A DNA stretch of 64,000 nt from Moraxella nasibovis (GTDB taxonomy: Bacteria; Pseudomonadota; Gammaproteobacteria; Pseudomonadales; Moraxellaceae). The notes beneath the pieces are model-generated. The model searched no databases and had not been told where the DNA came from. It saw only the letters and a list, made by a program, of their open reading frames with translations. This document shows, in pieces, positions 56,077-64,000 of the stretch. The stretch spans positions 806,001-870,000 of the forward strand of contig NZ_CP089975.1 of assembly GCF_029581575.1 (NCBI RefSeq). Reading direction: 5' to 3'. A program made the position numbers and the translations under genes. Within the stretch, counting starts at the first letter, position 1; each line of letters begins with the position of its first letter.

Positions 56077-57135
56077 ATGTCGCAAATCAAAGTGGGTATC
56101 GTGGGTGGTACAGGCTATACTGGTGTTGAGCTGATTCGTCTTTTGAGCAATCACCCAAAGGCAACAATCGTCATGCTGACTTCTCGCAGTGAAGCTGGCA
56201 AAAAGGCAAGCGAGATTTTTCCAAGTTTGCGTGGTGTGTCTGATGTGGTGTTTAGCGATGCGGACGATGAAGCACTTGCCAAGTGCGATGTGGTGTTTTT
56301 TGCCACGCCACATGGGGTTGCGATGAAGTCGGCGGCGTTTTTGGGCAGTCGTGGTGTGAAAGTGATTGATTTGGCGGCAGATTTTCGCTTGCAGGATTTG
56401 AGTGCCTTTGAAAAATGGTACGGCATGACGCACGATTGTCCAGAGATTTTAAAGGCGGCGGCGTACGGCTTGCCTGAAATTAACCGTGCAGCCATCAAAA
56501 ACGCACAGGTGGTGGGCAATCCTGGGTGTTATCCGACCACGGCGATTTTGGGCTTGTCAGCAGTGATTGCTGAGCAAAATCGCCAAGATTGTCCGCTCAT
56601 TGACGAAAAAATCATCATTGATGCCAAATCAGGCATTTCTGGGGCAGGTCGCAGTGCTAAGCTGGATTTGATTTTTAGCGAGACTTCGGATAATTTTAGT
56701 GCTTATGGCGTGGCAGGTCATCGTCATTTGCCTGAGATTGAGCAAGGCGTGCATGAGCTTTTGGAGTCAAAATTTCCCCATAAAATCCGCTTTGTACCGC
56801 ACCTTGTGCCGATGATTCGTGGTATGTTTAGCACCATTCATCTTAGCCTGACAGCTAAGGGTCAAGCGGTGGATTGGCAGAGTGTGTTTGAAAATCAATT
56901 TAAAGATGAGTATTTTGTGGATGTGCTGCCTAAGGGGTTGTTGCCACAGACCAGATACACTCGTGCGTCTAATTTTTTAAAAATTGGCGTGCATCAAGAC
57001 GGCGAGACACTCACGGTGCTGGTGGTGCAGGACAATTTGGTCAAAGGGGCGGCAGGGCAAGCGGTGCAAAACATGAATATTTTGTTTGGACTGGATGAAA
57101 AATTGGGGCTGGAAGTCGTGCCTGTCGTGCCTTGA
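56077..57135 (+). CDS. argC: N-acetyl-gamma-glutamyl-phosphate reductase
   Basis: Third step of arginine synthesis. The 352-residue protein has the NADP motif VGIVGGTGYTGVELIRLLSN, the catalytic cysteine in VGNPGCYPTTAILGLS, and HRHLPEIEQGVHEL. The last lines KGAAGQAVQNMNILFGLDE are also diagnostic. The start at 56077 has GGAG six bases upstream; the longer frame from 56062 begins inside that site. Confidence 0.96.
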   Translation: MSQIKVGIVGGTGYTGVELIRLLSNHPKATIVMLTSRSEAGKKASEIFPSLRGVSDVVFSDADDEALAKCDVVFFATPHGVAMKSAAFLGSRGVKVIDLAADFRLQDLSAFEKWYGMTHDCPEILKAAAYGLPEINRAAIKNAQVVGNPGCYPTTAILGLSAVIAEQNRQDCPLIDEKIIIDAKSGISGAGRSAKLDLIFSETSDNFSAYGVAGHRHLPEIEQGVHELLESKFPHKIRFVPHLVPMIRGMFSTIHLSLTAKGQAVDWQSVFENQFKDEYFVDVLPKGLLPQTRYTRASNFLKIGVHQDGETLTVLVVQDNLVKGAAGQAVQNMNILFGLDEKLGLEVVPVVP

Positions 57136-57195
57136 TGGGCGGTGATGGTGGTATTTTTGTAACCGTGCTTGTGCTTGGCTGTGGGCTGTGTTAAA

Positions 57196-57248
57196 GTTGG
57201 GGTGGTTGGGGTGGTTGGGGTGGTTGGGGTGGTTGGGGTGGTTGGGGT
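57196..57248. repeat. 9-bp G-rich tandem repeat (GGTTGGGGT), about six copies
   Basis: Five full and one eight-base copy in an uninterrupted tract, 107 bases upstream of the copper chaperone gene. The unit can form G-quadruplex-type structures and is prone to slippage. Confidence 0.9.
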
Positions 57249-57354
57249 GAATGATGGCTTTGGAAATCTTAATATTTTAAATGAATATTTCGCATTGCCA
57301 TAAGATTATCAAAAACATAAACTGTCAAAAGACTGTTAAAAAAAGGAGAGTGTG

Positions 57355-57567
57355 ATGAGTATTGATACTTTGACATTAAAAGTGTATGGCATGACCTGTG
57401 AGGGCTGCGAGACCAGTGTGCATAATGCGCTGAACGGGCTGGCTGGCGTGCAGGATGTGGAGGTAAACCGTCCACTTCAGCAGGCGGTGGTGACTTATGA
57501 CGATGAGCTGCTGGATAAAATTGAAATCATCAATGCGGTAGAAGGGGCTGGATTTAGCACCACTTGA
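57355..57567 (+). CDS. copZ: Copper chaperone (HMA domain), CopZ-like
   Basis: A 70-residue single heavy-metal-associated domain with VYGMTCEGCETSVHNALNGL (GMTCxxC) and the closing pattern INAVEGAGFS. It would deliver Cu(I) to the ATPase encoded next. AAAGGAGAG precedes the ATG. A terminator separates it from copA, so the two may be separately expressed. Confidence 0.9.
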   Translation: MSIDTLTLKVYGMTCEGCETSVHNALNGLAGVQDVEVNRPLQQAVVTYDDELLDKIEIINAVEGAGFSTT

Positions 57568-57641
57568 TTTTATGATATTTTTATCATATTTTGTCATGAT
57601 GTTTTTGTCAATCATGGCAAAAATACGCACCAATGTGCCGA

Positions 57642-57674
57642 AAAACCGAATGCCAACCGTTCGGTTTTTTTTGT
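57642..57674 (+). terminator. Terminator after copZ
   Basis: AACCGAA and TTCGGTT with flanking A and T runs (nine paired bases with the A/T extensions). Confidence 0.85.
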
Positions 57675-57697
57675 TTTTTAAGATTTTTTTGGGTGTG

Positions 57698-57733
57698 ATT
57701 GGTGTGATTGATGATAAATTGGTGTGATTGATG
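57698..57733. promoter_or_regulatory. Direct repeat ATTGGTGTGATTGATG, 20-bp period, upstream of copA
   Basis: Two identical 16-base copies (57698-57713 and 57718-57733), in phase on the helix, 44 bases before copA. They could be binding sites; no CueR-type dyad is visible. Confidence 0.4.
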
Positions 57734-57776
57734 GTAAGATGTGATTTTGGGTTTGTGTGGTTGGTGAGTTAAGTTT

Positions 57777-59990
57777 ATGAATCAAAAAGACAGTCAGGTT
57801 GGTGTGCAGCAGCAATTTGCCATCAAAGGCATGACCTGTCAAGCCTGCGCCAGCCGCCTTGAAAAGGTGCTGCAAAAAAATCCTGCCGTTGAGTCAGCGC
57901 AGGTGAACTTTGCCACAGAGACACTCAGCATTCGTCATCGTGGTGGCGATACAGAGGAGGTGCTTGCATGGATTAAGAAGGTCGGCTTTGAAGGGCGGCT
58001 GGTCGGAGAAGAATCGACGCATGAGCAAGGTGTGCCTTATTCGCTATGGCTGCTGTGGCTTTTGAGTGTGCCGTTTTGGCTGGGTATGCTTGGCATGATG
58101 GTTGGCAGCCATGCGCTGATGCCTGTGCTTTGGGTGCAGTTTGTGCTGGCAAGCGTGGTGCAGTTTGTGTTTGGTTGGCGGTTTTATCAAGGGGCTTGGG
58201 CATCTTTGCGTGGCGGGCTTGCCAATATGGATGTCTTGGTGGCGCTAGGTACGACGGCGATCTGGGCGTATTCGACTTATGTGTGGCTCACTGAGGGTGG
58301 TCTGGGCGCTCATGGTGCCGTGTATTTTGAGGCGTCGGTGATGATCATCGCCTTTGTCAGTCTTGGAAAATATTTGGAGCGTCGTACTAAGCAAGAGAGT
58401 CTGGATGGACTGTCGGCGTTGATGGATTTGGTGCCGCAGACGGTGCTACGGCAGTCAAGTGTAGGCTGGCAAAAGACGGATCTTAGGCAGGTTCGGGTGG
58501 GCGATGTGCTTTTGGCAAGGGTTGGTGAGCGCATTGCTGTGGATGGTGTACTGACGGCAGGCAAAGGCATGCTTGATGAGGCGCATCTTACTGGTGAAAG
58601 TGCGCATCTTTTTAAGGATGTGGGCGACACGGTGCTGGCAGGCAGCATTGTGACCGATGGTGGCTTTGAGTATCAAGCAAGGCTGACGGGTGACGAGACG
58701 GCGCTGTCTGAGATGATCTCTGCGCTTCATGAGGCACAAGGCTCAAAGGCGGACATTGCTCGGTTGGCAGATCGGGTGTCGGCGGTTTTTGTGCCTGTGG
58801 TGGTGTCGCTTGCTGTGGCTGTATTTTTGGTGAATTGGCTGTGGCTTGGATCATTTGAGATGGCGCTCATGCGGGCGGTGTCGGTGCTGGTCATCGCCTG
58901 CCCCTGTGCGCTTGGACTTGCCACGCCAGCTGCCATCATGGCGGGCATGGGTCTGGCGGCAAAGCATGGCATTCGCTTTAAAGATGCGCCAAGCTTGGAG
59001 GTGGCAGGTTGTGTTGATGTGATGGCATTTGATAAGACGGGCACGCTGACGCTTGGGAGACCCATCATCCGTGCTTCATGGGTGGCAGACGGATGGCGTG
59101 ATGATGAGGTGCTAGCCATTGCTGCAAGTGTCGAGCAGCACGCCACTCATCCGCTTGCCGCAAGCATTGTCAAAAAAGCCTTGGATAAAGGGCTGTCCTT
59201 GTACCCTGTGCATGAGGTCGACACCGTCGTCGGTCAGGGGCTATCAGGCGTGATAGAGGGTGTGGGCGTGGTGAAAGTGGGGTCGCCTGCATTTGTCAGT
59301 GCGGATGAGATGGCGCTGATGGCAAGCCTTCTGTCTGGCTATGAGCGTAGCCAGACAGATGGTGATGTGCATTTGGAGAGCTGGCAGGCGTGTAGTGTCG
59401 TCGCTGTCTTGGTGGATAATGCGCTGATCGCCGCCTATGCACTTTCCGACGCACCAAAGCGTGACGCCAAAGAAGTGGTGAGCCGACTGCAAACACTGGG
59501 CGCAAAGGTGATGATATTAAGCGGAGCTCGTCAGGCGGTGGTCGATGCGGTGGCGGCGGATTTGGGCGTGTCTTGGGCGTATGGTGGTCTTTCCCCTAAA
59601 GATAAAGCACTAAAAATCAATGAGTTAAAAGAAAAAGGCAGTATTGTTGCCATGATTGGTGATGGTGTCAATGATGCACCAGCGATGGCGGCAGCGCAGG
59701 CAAGTTTTTCGGTGCATGACGCCTCAGGTGTTGCCAAATACGCCGCCTCTGCCGAGCTGATGGGGGATTCGCTGCTTGGTGCTTATCATGCGCACCTCAT
59801 CGCCAAAGCCACTTTGACGACCATCAAGCAAAACTTATTTTTCGCCTTTATTTACAATGTCTTTGGCATAGGTCTGGCGGCAGTGGGGCTGCTTAGCCCC
59901 ATCATTGCGGCGGCAGCGATGGCGCTAAGCTCAATGTGCGTGCTTGGCAATGCACTGCGACTAAAACGCTTATCGCTGACGGACGCTTGA
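57777..59990 (+). CDS. copA: Copper-exporting P1B-type ATPase
   Basis: Pumps Cu(I) out of the cytoplasm. The 737-residue protein has one N-terminal HMA domain (IKGMTCQACASRLEKVL), the membrane CPC motif in VLVIACPCALGLATPAAIMA, the phosphorylation site FDKTGTLTLGRP, the HP motif (ATHPLAASI) and the hinge MIGDGVNDAPAMAAAQ. TGES appears as LTGESAHL. All key parts are intact. Together with copZ it forms a copper-resistance locus; no CueR gene is adjacent. Confidence 0.95.
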   Translation: MNQKDSQVGVQQQFAIKGMTCQACASRLEKVLQKNPAVESAQVNFATETLSIRHRGGDTEEVLAWIKKVGFEGRLVGEESTHEQGVPYSLWLLWLLSVPFWLGMLGMMVGSHALMPVLWVQFVLASVVQFVFGWRFYQGAWASLRGGLANMDVLVALGTTAIWAYSTYVWLTEGGLGAHGAVYFEASVMIIAFVSLGKYLERRTKQESLDGLSALMDLVPQTVLRQSSVGWQKTDLRQVRVGDVLLARVGERIAVDGVLTAGKGMLDEAHLTGESAHLFKDVGDTVLAGSIVTDGGFEYQARLTGDETALSEMISALHEAQGSKADIARLADRVSAVFVPVVVSLAVAVFLVNWLWLGSFEMALMRAVSVLVIACPCALGLATPAAIMAGMGLAAKHGIRFKDAPSLEVAGCVDVMAFDKTGTLTLGRPIIRASWVADGWRDDEVLAIAASVEQHATHPLAASIVKKALDKGLSLYPVHEVDTVVGQGLSGVIEGVGVVKVGSPAFVSADEMALMASLLSGYERSQTDGDVHLESWQACSVVAVLVDNALIAAYALSDAPKRDAKEVVSRLQTLGAKVMILSGARQAVVDAVAADLGVSWAYGGLSPKDKALKINELKEKGSIVAMIGDGVNDAPAMAAAQASFSVHDASGVAKYAASAELMGDSLLGAYHAHLIAKATLTTIKQNLFFAFIYNVFGIGLAAVGLLSPIIAAAAMALSSMCVLGNALRLKRLSLTDA

Positions 59991-60068
59991 TTTGTGATTT
60001 GGTTGTGTGATGATGAATGGTGTGGTTTGAATTTTTTATAAATTTTTGCAAAAATGCCACGAATATTG

Positions 60069-60077
60069 GTCAGATAT
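60069..60077 (+). promoter_or_regulatory. Extended -10 promoter of the gene at 60126
   Basis: TGCTATAAT lies 49 bases upstream of the start codon. Confidence 0.6.
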
Positions 60078-60125
60078 TTGCTATAATAACCAAATTTCTT
60101 TTGCTTATTTTTCATTTTTAAAATT

Positions 60126-60896
60126 ATGTCAAAAATAACCACTTCATTTCGTCCTGCTCGTGCGTCGTCACATGCGCATCAGCAGGGCACGACGGCGCAG
60201 ATTTTGGCGCTGTTTTTGGCAGCGCTCATCTTTACGGCGCTTGTGGTCGCATTCATCGGCTATCAGGTTGGGCACCGTCAAGGCGTACACGCCACCCAAG
60301 ATGCCATCACAGATCAGGCAGCAAGTGCTGACCAAAGTGCATTGGCGGCGCAAAGTGCCAAGATGCAGGCACAAATCGACGCCATCACCAAAGAGCGTGA
60401 CATCAGCTTGGGTAATCTTGAGCGCCTAAATGCTGAGCAAAAAGCCTTAGAAACCAAGAACTTGCAGCTACAACAGGTGAATGATTTGCTAAAATCATCA
60501 GTGGCTGAGCAAGGTGGTGTGGCGCTAAAAGTCATCGCTTCTGAGATCGGTTCACTGCCAGAAAATACTTTTGAATATCGCTTTGATGTGGCGATGATCG
60601 ATGTGTCTGGCAAGGCGGTGCGCATGACACCACGACTCACACTGCTCAATGCCACGAGCATGGTGGAGATTCCGCTGGAGCCTGCCAGCTATGAGATCGA
60701 TGGCGTGGCGAACATCCGTGGGCGCTTTGTGATGCCAGAAGGCTTTGTGCCACAGCAGATGAAACTTGATCTTGTCGCAGGCGATCAAAAAGTGCAGCAA
60801 CTTTATAACTGGCAAGTTGGTCGAGTCATCACCGATGCGCCGACTTCGCTGTCGGAGGCAGGCAGTACGGACAATCGACCCATTGGCAGTCAGTGA
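60126..60896 (+). CDS. Single-pass membrane protein with periplasmic coiled coil (DUF6776-like)
   Basis: A 256-residue protein: a basic N-terminus, one membrane helix (about residues 24-47, AQILALFLAALIFTALVVAF), and a coiled coil (about 55-130, SAKMQAQIDAITKERDISLG and LEKN-type leucine heptads). A beta-rich domain follows (NTFEYRFDVAMIDVSGKAVR). The layout matches the DUF6776 family of gammaproteobacterial proteins, whose function is unknown. Family assignment is by general layout and short motifs only. It is monocistronic. Confidence 0.65.
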   Translation: MSKITTSFRPARASSHAHQQGTTAQILALFLAALIFTALVVAFIGYQVGHRQGVHATQDAITDQAASADQSALAAQSAKMQAQIDAITKERDISLGNLERLNAEQKALETKNLQLQQVNDLLKSSVAEQGGVALKVIASEIGSLPENTFEYRFDVAMIDVSGKAVRMTPRLTLLNATSMVEIPLEPASYEIDGVANIRGRFVMPEGFVPQQMKLDLVAGDQKVQQLYNWQVGRVITDAPTSLSEAGSTDNRPIGSQ

Positions 60897-61114
60897 TTCA
60901 TAAAAGTCGGGCATGCGCTCGGCTTTTTGTTTGGCTGATGTTTTGATTGCATGAATTTGCCTAATTTGTATGGATTTGCATTGGTTGTTGGCGGTGATGG
61001 TTTTGACAAGTGGGTTAAAACTCATGAAAATATTGCAAGTTGGGTGAGGTATTTGCGCCCATTTATTTTATTTAAGCATGAATTATTTAAGAATAATTTA
61101 AGAGAGTGTTAATT

Positions 61115-61468
61115 ATGAATAAAATGACGAGTTTGACTGTGACTTGCCAAGAGGGCGATGATGAATTTCATGAGATGGAGGCTGATGTGGCGGTGCTCAA
61201 CAAAGCAGAGCAAGCTTATGCACCGATGTATGCGGTCGTCATGCATAATGATGATTATACGACGATGGATTTTGTGGTGTATGTGCTGATGGAGATTTTT
61301 CATCATACGCCAGAGCGTGCGGTGGAGCTGATGTATGCCATTCATGAGACGGGGCGTGCGGTGGTGGCGATTTTGCCTTATGAGATTGGCGAGATGAAAG
61401 TGGCGCAGGTGACGGAGCTTGCCGAAGAGATGGAATATCCGCTTTTGACCACGCTTGAAAAGCAGTGA
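61115..61468 (+). CDS. clpS: ATP-dependent Clp protease adaptor ClpS
   Basis: Delivers N-degron substrates to ClpAP. The 117-residue protein has the core YAVVMHNDDYTTMDFVVYVL with the Asn-Asp-Asp gate residues and the later HETGRAVVAILPYEIGEMK (canonical H-x-x-G). The start at 61115 has AAGAGAG upstream. clpA follows 78 bases downstream, the conserved order. Confidence 0.95.
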   Translation: MNKMTSLTVTCQEGDDEFHEMEADVAVLNKAEQAYAPMYAVVMHNDDYTTMDFVVYVLMEIFHHTPERAVELMYAIHETGRAVVAILPYEIGEMKVAQVTELAEEMEYPLLTTLEKQ

Positions 61469-61546
61469 TGATGACAGCATTTAAAGCAAATATTAATCAA
61501 AATGCTTCATCGATGATGAATTGCTAAGAACGATTTTGGGGGAGTT

Positions 61547-63901
61547 ATGTTTAGCGCAGAATTTGAAACGGTGCGTCAGCGCATTGAAAATTATACCAAA
61601 AACCACCGCCACGAATACATCACTGTCGAACATCTTTTGCTTGGGCTTTTAAGTGATGAGTCGGTGAGTCAGATGCTCGGCGACTTTGGGGTGGATGTCG
61701 GTGCGCTGAGTGATGAGCTGAAGGCTTATTTGTCTGAGTACATGCCAAAGACCAGCAATGATCTTGCACGCATCAAACCCACCAAATCGTGCGAGCGAGT
61801 GCTACAACGAGCCATCTGGCATCAGCAGTCGGCTGGCACGGAGCGACTGATTGACTGTACAGATGTACTGGTGGCGATTTTTAATGAAAAAGATTCGCAG
61901 TCGGTCTATCTGCTACAAAATCGTGATGTCAATAAACTGCGAGTATTGCGTTATTTATCGCACAATCAGCAAGATAAATATGCACCAAGTGATGACACGG
62001 GCGAGCAAGACACGCCCAAAAAAAGTGGAAAATCTGCCAAAGCCAGTAAAGATCCACTGGCGGAATTTGCGGTGAATTTAAATGAGCGAGCCAAAGATGC
62101 ACACATTGATCCTTTGGTTGGGCGTGAGGCTGAGATTGAGCGTACTGCCCAAGTGCTGTGCCGCCGCCGCAAAAATAACCCCTTGCTTGTGGGCGAGGCA
62201 GGCGTGGGCAAGACCGCCATTGCTGAGGGCTTGGCATGGCTGATTGTCAATGGCAAAGCACCCAGCGCCTTAAAAGACATGGTGATTTATAGCCTTGATT
62301 TGGGGGCGTTGGTGGCAGGGACGAAATTTCGTGGCGACTTTGAAAATCGCATGAAAGCGCTTTTGACCGCCCTAAAAAATCAGCCCAATGCGGTGCTTTT
62401 TATTGATGAAATTCATACCGTCATCGGTGCAGGCTCTACCATGAACAGCACGATGGATGTCTCCAATCTGCTAAAGCCTGCCTTGTCCAGTGGCGAGCTT
62501 CGCTGCATCGGCTCAACCACTTTTAATGAGCATCGGCAGATTTTTGAAAAAGATCACGCACTGTCTCGCCGTTTTCAAAAAATTGATGTCACCGAGCCGT
62601 CTGTGGCGGATACGGTGGCGATTTTACAGGGCTTAAAGCAATATTACGAATCTCATCATCAGGTGCGTTATACCGATGAGGCACTGACAGCGGCGGCGGA
62701 TTTGTCGGCACGCTACATTCAGGATAGATTTTTGCCTGACAAGGCGATTGATGTGATGGACGAAGCTGGGGCGGCAGTTAGATTGCTAGGGCTAAATGCT
62801 GATGATGGCGATGATGAGCCTGCTGTGATTGATGTTGCCATGATTGAGGAAGTGGTGGCAAAAATTGCCCGCATTCCACCAAAATCTGTCTCCAAAGACG
62901 ACAAAGACACCCTAAAAAATCTTGAGCGCAATCTAAAACATGTCATTTTTGGGCAAGATGAGGCGATTGAGAGTGTGTCATCGGCGATCAAATTGGCACG
63001 AGCTGGACTAAAACCTGCCAACAAGCCCATCGGTGCGTTCATGTTCGCAGGTCCGACAGGGGTGGGTAAGACAGAAGTGTGCAAACAGCTTGCCTTTGCT
63101 TTGGGTGTGGAGTTTGTGCGTTTTGACATGAGTGAGTACATGGAGGCTCATACCGCATCTCGTCTGATTGGTTCGCCACCCGGTTATGTGGGCTTTGATC
63201 AAGGCGGGCTTTTGACCGAAAAAATCCACAAACACCCGCACTCGGTGCTACTACTTGATGAGATTGAAAAAGCTCACCCAGATGTGTTTAACTTGCTACT
63301 GCAAGTCATGGATCATGGCACGCTGACGGACAATAATGGACGCTCGGTGTCGTTTAAGCAGGTTATTTTGATCATGACGACCAATGTCGGTGCAGAAAGT
63401 ATCAGCCGTGCGTCTATGGGCTTTACTCATCAGGATCATTCTGCCGACCATACAGACGCACTAAAACGCACTTTTACGCCAGAATTTCGCAATCGCCTAG
63501 ATGCCATTGTCAATTTTGCACCGCTTGATGAGCGTGTGATGGCATCTGTGGTGGATAAATTCATCGTGGAGCTACAAACTCAGCTGGATGAAAAAAATGT
63601 CGTGCTAGACATTGATGATGAGGCACGAGCATATCTTGCCAAAAAAGGCTATGATCGGCTGATGGGAGCAAGACCGATGGCAAGACTGATCCAAAACGAA
63701 CTCAAAAAACCGTTGGCGGAGATGATTTTGTTTGGCGAGCTGGCAGGCGGTGGTGTGGTGCAGATTTCGCTGATGGCAAGTGATGATTTGTCGTTTGATG
63801 GACGAGATGATAATCAGGCTGATAAGCAAATTGAAAAGCAAAATCTGACAAAATTACGCTTTAATGTGATACAATCTACCACAGAAAAATCTGATGATTA
63901 A
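61547..63901 (+). CDS. clpA: ATP-dependent Clp protease ATP-binding subunit ClpA
   Basis: An AAA+ unfoldase that works with ClpP. The N-domain (residues 1-145) starts [21 protein letters not shown]1 Walker A is [16 protein letters not shown], and D2 Walker A is [20 protein letters not shown]. The ClpP-docking IGL-type loop falls near SMGFTHQ. The 784-residue length compares with 758 in E. coli, with a C-terminal Asp/Lys/Gln-rich tail. GGGGGAG precedes the ATG. Confidence 0.96.
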   Translation: MFSAEFETVRQRIENYTKNHRHEYITVEHLLLGLLSDESVSQMLGDFGVDVGALSDELKAYLSEYMPKTSNDLARIKPTKSCERVLQRAIWHQQSAGTERLIDCTDVLVAIFNEKDSQSVYLLQNRDVNKLRVLRYLSHNQQDKYAPSDDTGEQDTPKKSGKSAKASKDPLAEFAVNLNERAKDAHIDPLVGREAEIERTAQVLCRRRKNNPLLVGEAGVGKTAIAEGLAWLIVNGKAPSALKDMVIYSLDLGALVAGTKFRGDFENRMKALLTALKNQPNAVLFIDEIHTVIGAGSTMNSTMDVSNLLKPALSSGELRCIGSTTFNEHRQIFEKDHALSRRFQKIDVTEPSVADTVAILQGLKQYYESHHQVRYTDEALTAAADLSARYIQDRFLPDKAIDVMDEAGAAVRLLGLNADDGDDEPAVIDVAMIEEVVAKIARIPPKSVSKDDKDTLKNLERNLKHVIFGQDEAIESVSSAIKLARAGLKPANKPIGAFMFAGPTGVGKTEVCKQLAFALGVEFVRFDMSEYMEAHTASRLIGSPPGYVGFDQGGLLTEKIHKHPHSVLLLDEIEKAHPDVFNLLLQVMDHGTLTDNNGRSVSFKQVILIMTTNVGAESISRASMGFTHQDHSADHTDALKRTFTPEFRNRLDAIVNFAPLDERVMASVVDKFIVELQTQLDEKNVVLDIDDEARAYLAKKGYDRLMGARPMARLIQNELKKPLAEMILFGELAGGGVVQISLMASDDLSFDGRDDNQADKQIEKQNLTKLRFNVIQSTTEKSDD

Positions 63902-64000
63902 GCATCGGATTGAATGGTTTTTTATAGACTTTTTGAGCGACTGTAAGTCATGACTTGTGGTTGCTCGGCTTTATTTTGGTTTTTCATTTTTAAGGAATGG
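63902..64000. other. Downstream end of window, no gene seen
   Basis: About 100 bases after clpA. GAGCGACTG...GGTTGCTCGGC could form a weak stem followed by TTTATTTTGG, a possible terminator. No coding sequence can be supported. Confidence 0.3.

Noticed and set aside
57136-57250. G-rich repeat as part of a coding region
   Set aside because: It follows the argC stop, and no frame with a start and ribosome site crosses it.

Overview
The window looks like a chromosomal segment of a Moraxellaceae bacterium, most likely Moraxella. This rests on the mix of genes (a long TamA/TamB pair, a GAPDH with an N-terminal extension, trpGDC, a cysI-DUF934-cysG module, the cmk-rpsA-ihfB-lapA-pyrF order, 6S RNA) and on dispersed palindromic repeats of the type GTTGGGTTT...CTCAACCCAACCTAC. 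I cannot name the species. Coding density is high. Many starts carry an AGGAG-like ribosome binding site, and the extended -10 hexamer TGCTATAAT recurs upstream of unrelated genes.

Layout. 1-7.8 kb: tamA (5' end outside the window) and tamB, outer-membrane protein assembly. 8.0-9.5 kb: hemP (minus strand, with Fur-like sites) and a Nudix-ThiE-like fusion. 9.7-11.0 kb: gap. 11.06-12.02 kb: a small accessory pocket with repeat copies, gene remnants, a small membrane protein and an orphan barstar-like gene. 12.2-20.4 kb: obgE, proB, an iron-exporter-like ABC pair (fetAB), hemE, fabI, a DUF1275 membrane protein and tgt. 20.6-22.5 kb: a secreted RTX lipase behind an operator-like palindrome. 22.6-28.5 kb (minus strand): trpC, trpD, trpG, rimO, tRNA-Val and tRNA-Asp, a glutathione peroxidase and msrB. 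28.8-30.4 kb: an HTH-aminotransferase fusion. 30.6-34.3 kb: assimilatory sulfite reduction together with siroheme synthesis. 34.4-40.9 kb: an MscS-type channel, sthA, ppsR and ppsA (divergent). 41.1-48.96 kb: a GYF/RDD membrane protein, ung, tadA, a zinc-ribbon protein, cmk, a GNAT acetyltransferase, rpsA, ihfB, lapA and pyrF. 49.0-52.45 kb: an AT-rich accessory island with an IS110 element and three unassigned small genes. 52.5-55.6 kb (minus strand): ybeY, a phoH-like gene, tRNA-Asn, 6S RNA and folE. 56.1-63.9 kb: argC, a copper chaperone, copA, a coiled-coil membrane protein, clpS and clpA.

The most interesting object is the IS110-family element at about 49560-50800. It sits inside one of the dispersed palindromic repeats, and the uninterrupted target can be reconstructed from an intact copy 500 bp away. 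The roughly 200-base noncoding leader of its recombinase can be folded and read as a bridge RNA. It has a 5' hairpin, a first loop whose two segments match the left target and pair with the right target around a CT core, and a second loop whose two segments correspond in the same way to the element's own ends. Other points of note are the HTH-AlaA fusion preceded by an inverted repeat and further half-sites, the orphan immunity-like genes, and the RTX lipase with an apparent TetR-type operator but no regulator or type I exporter nearby.
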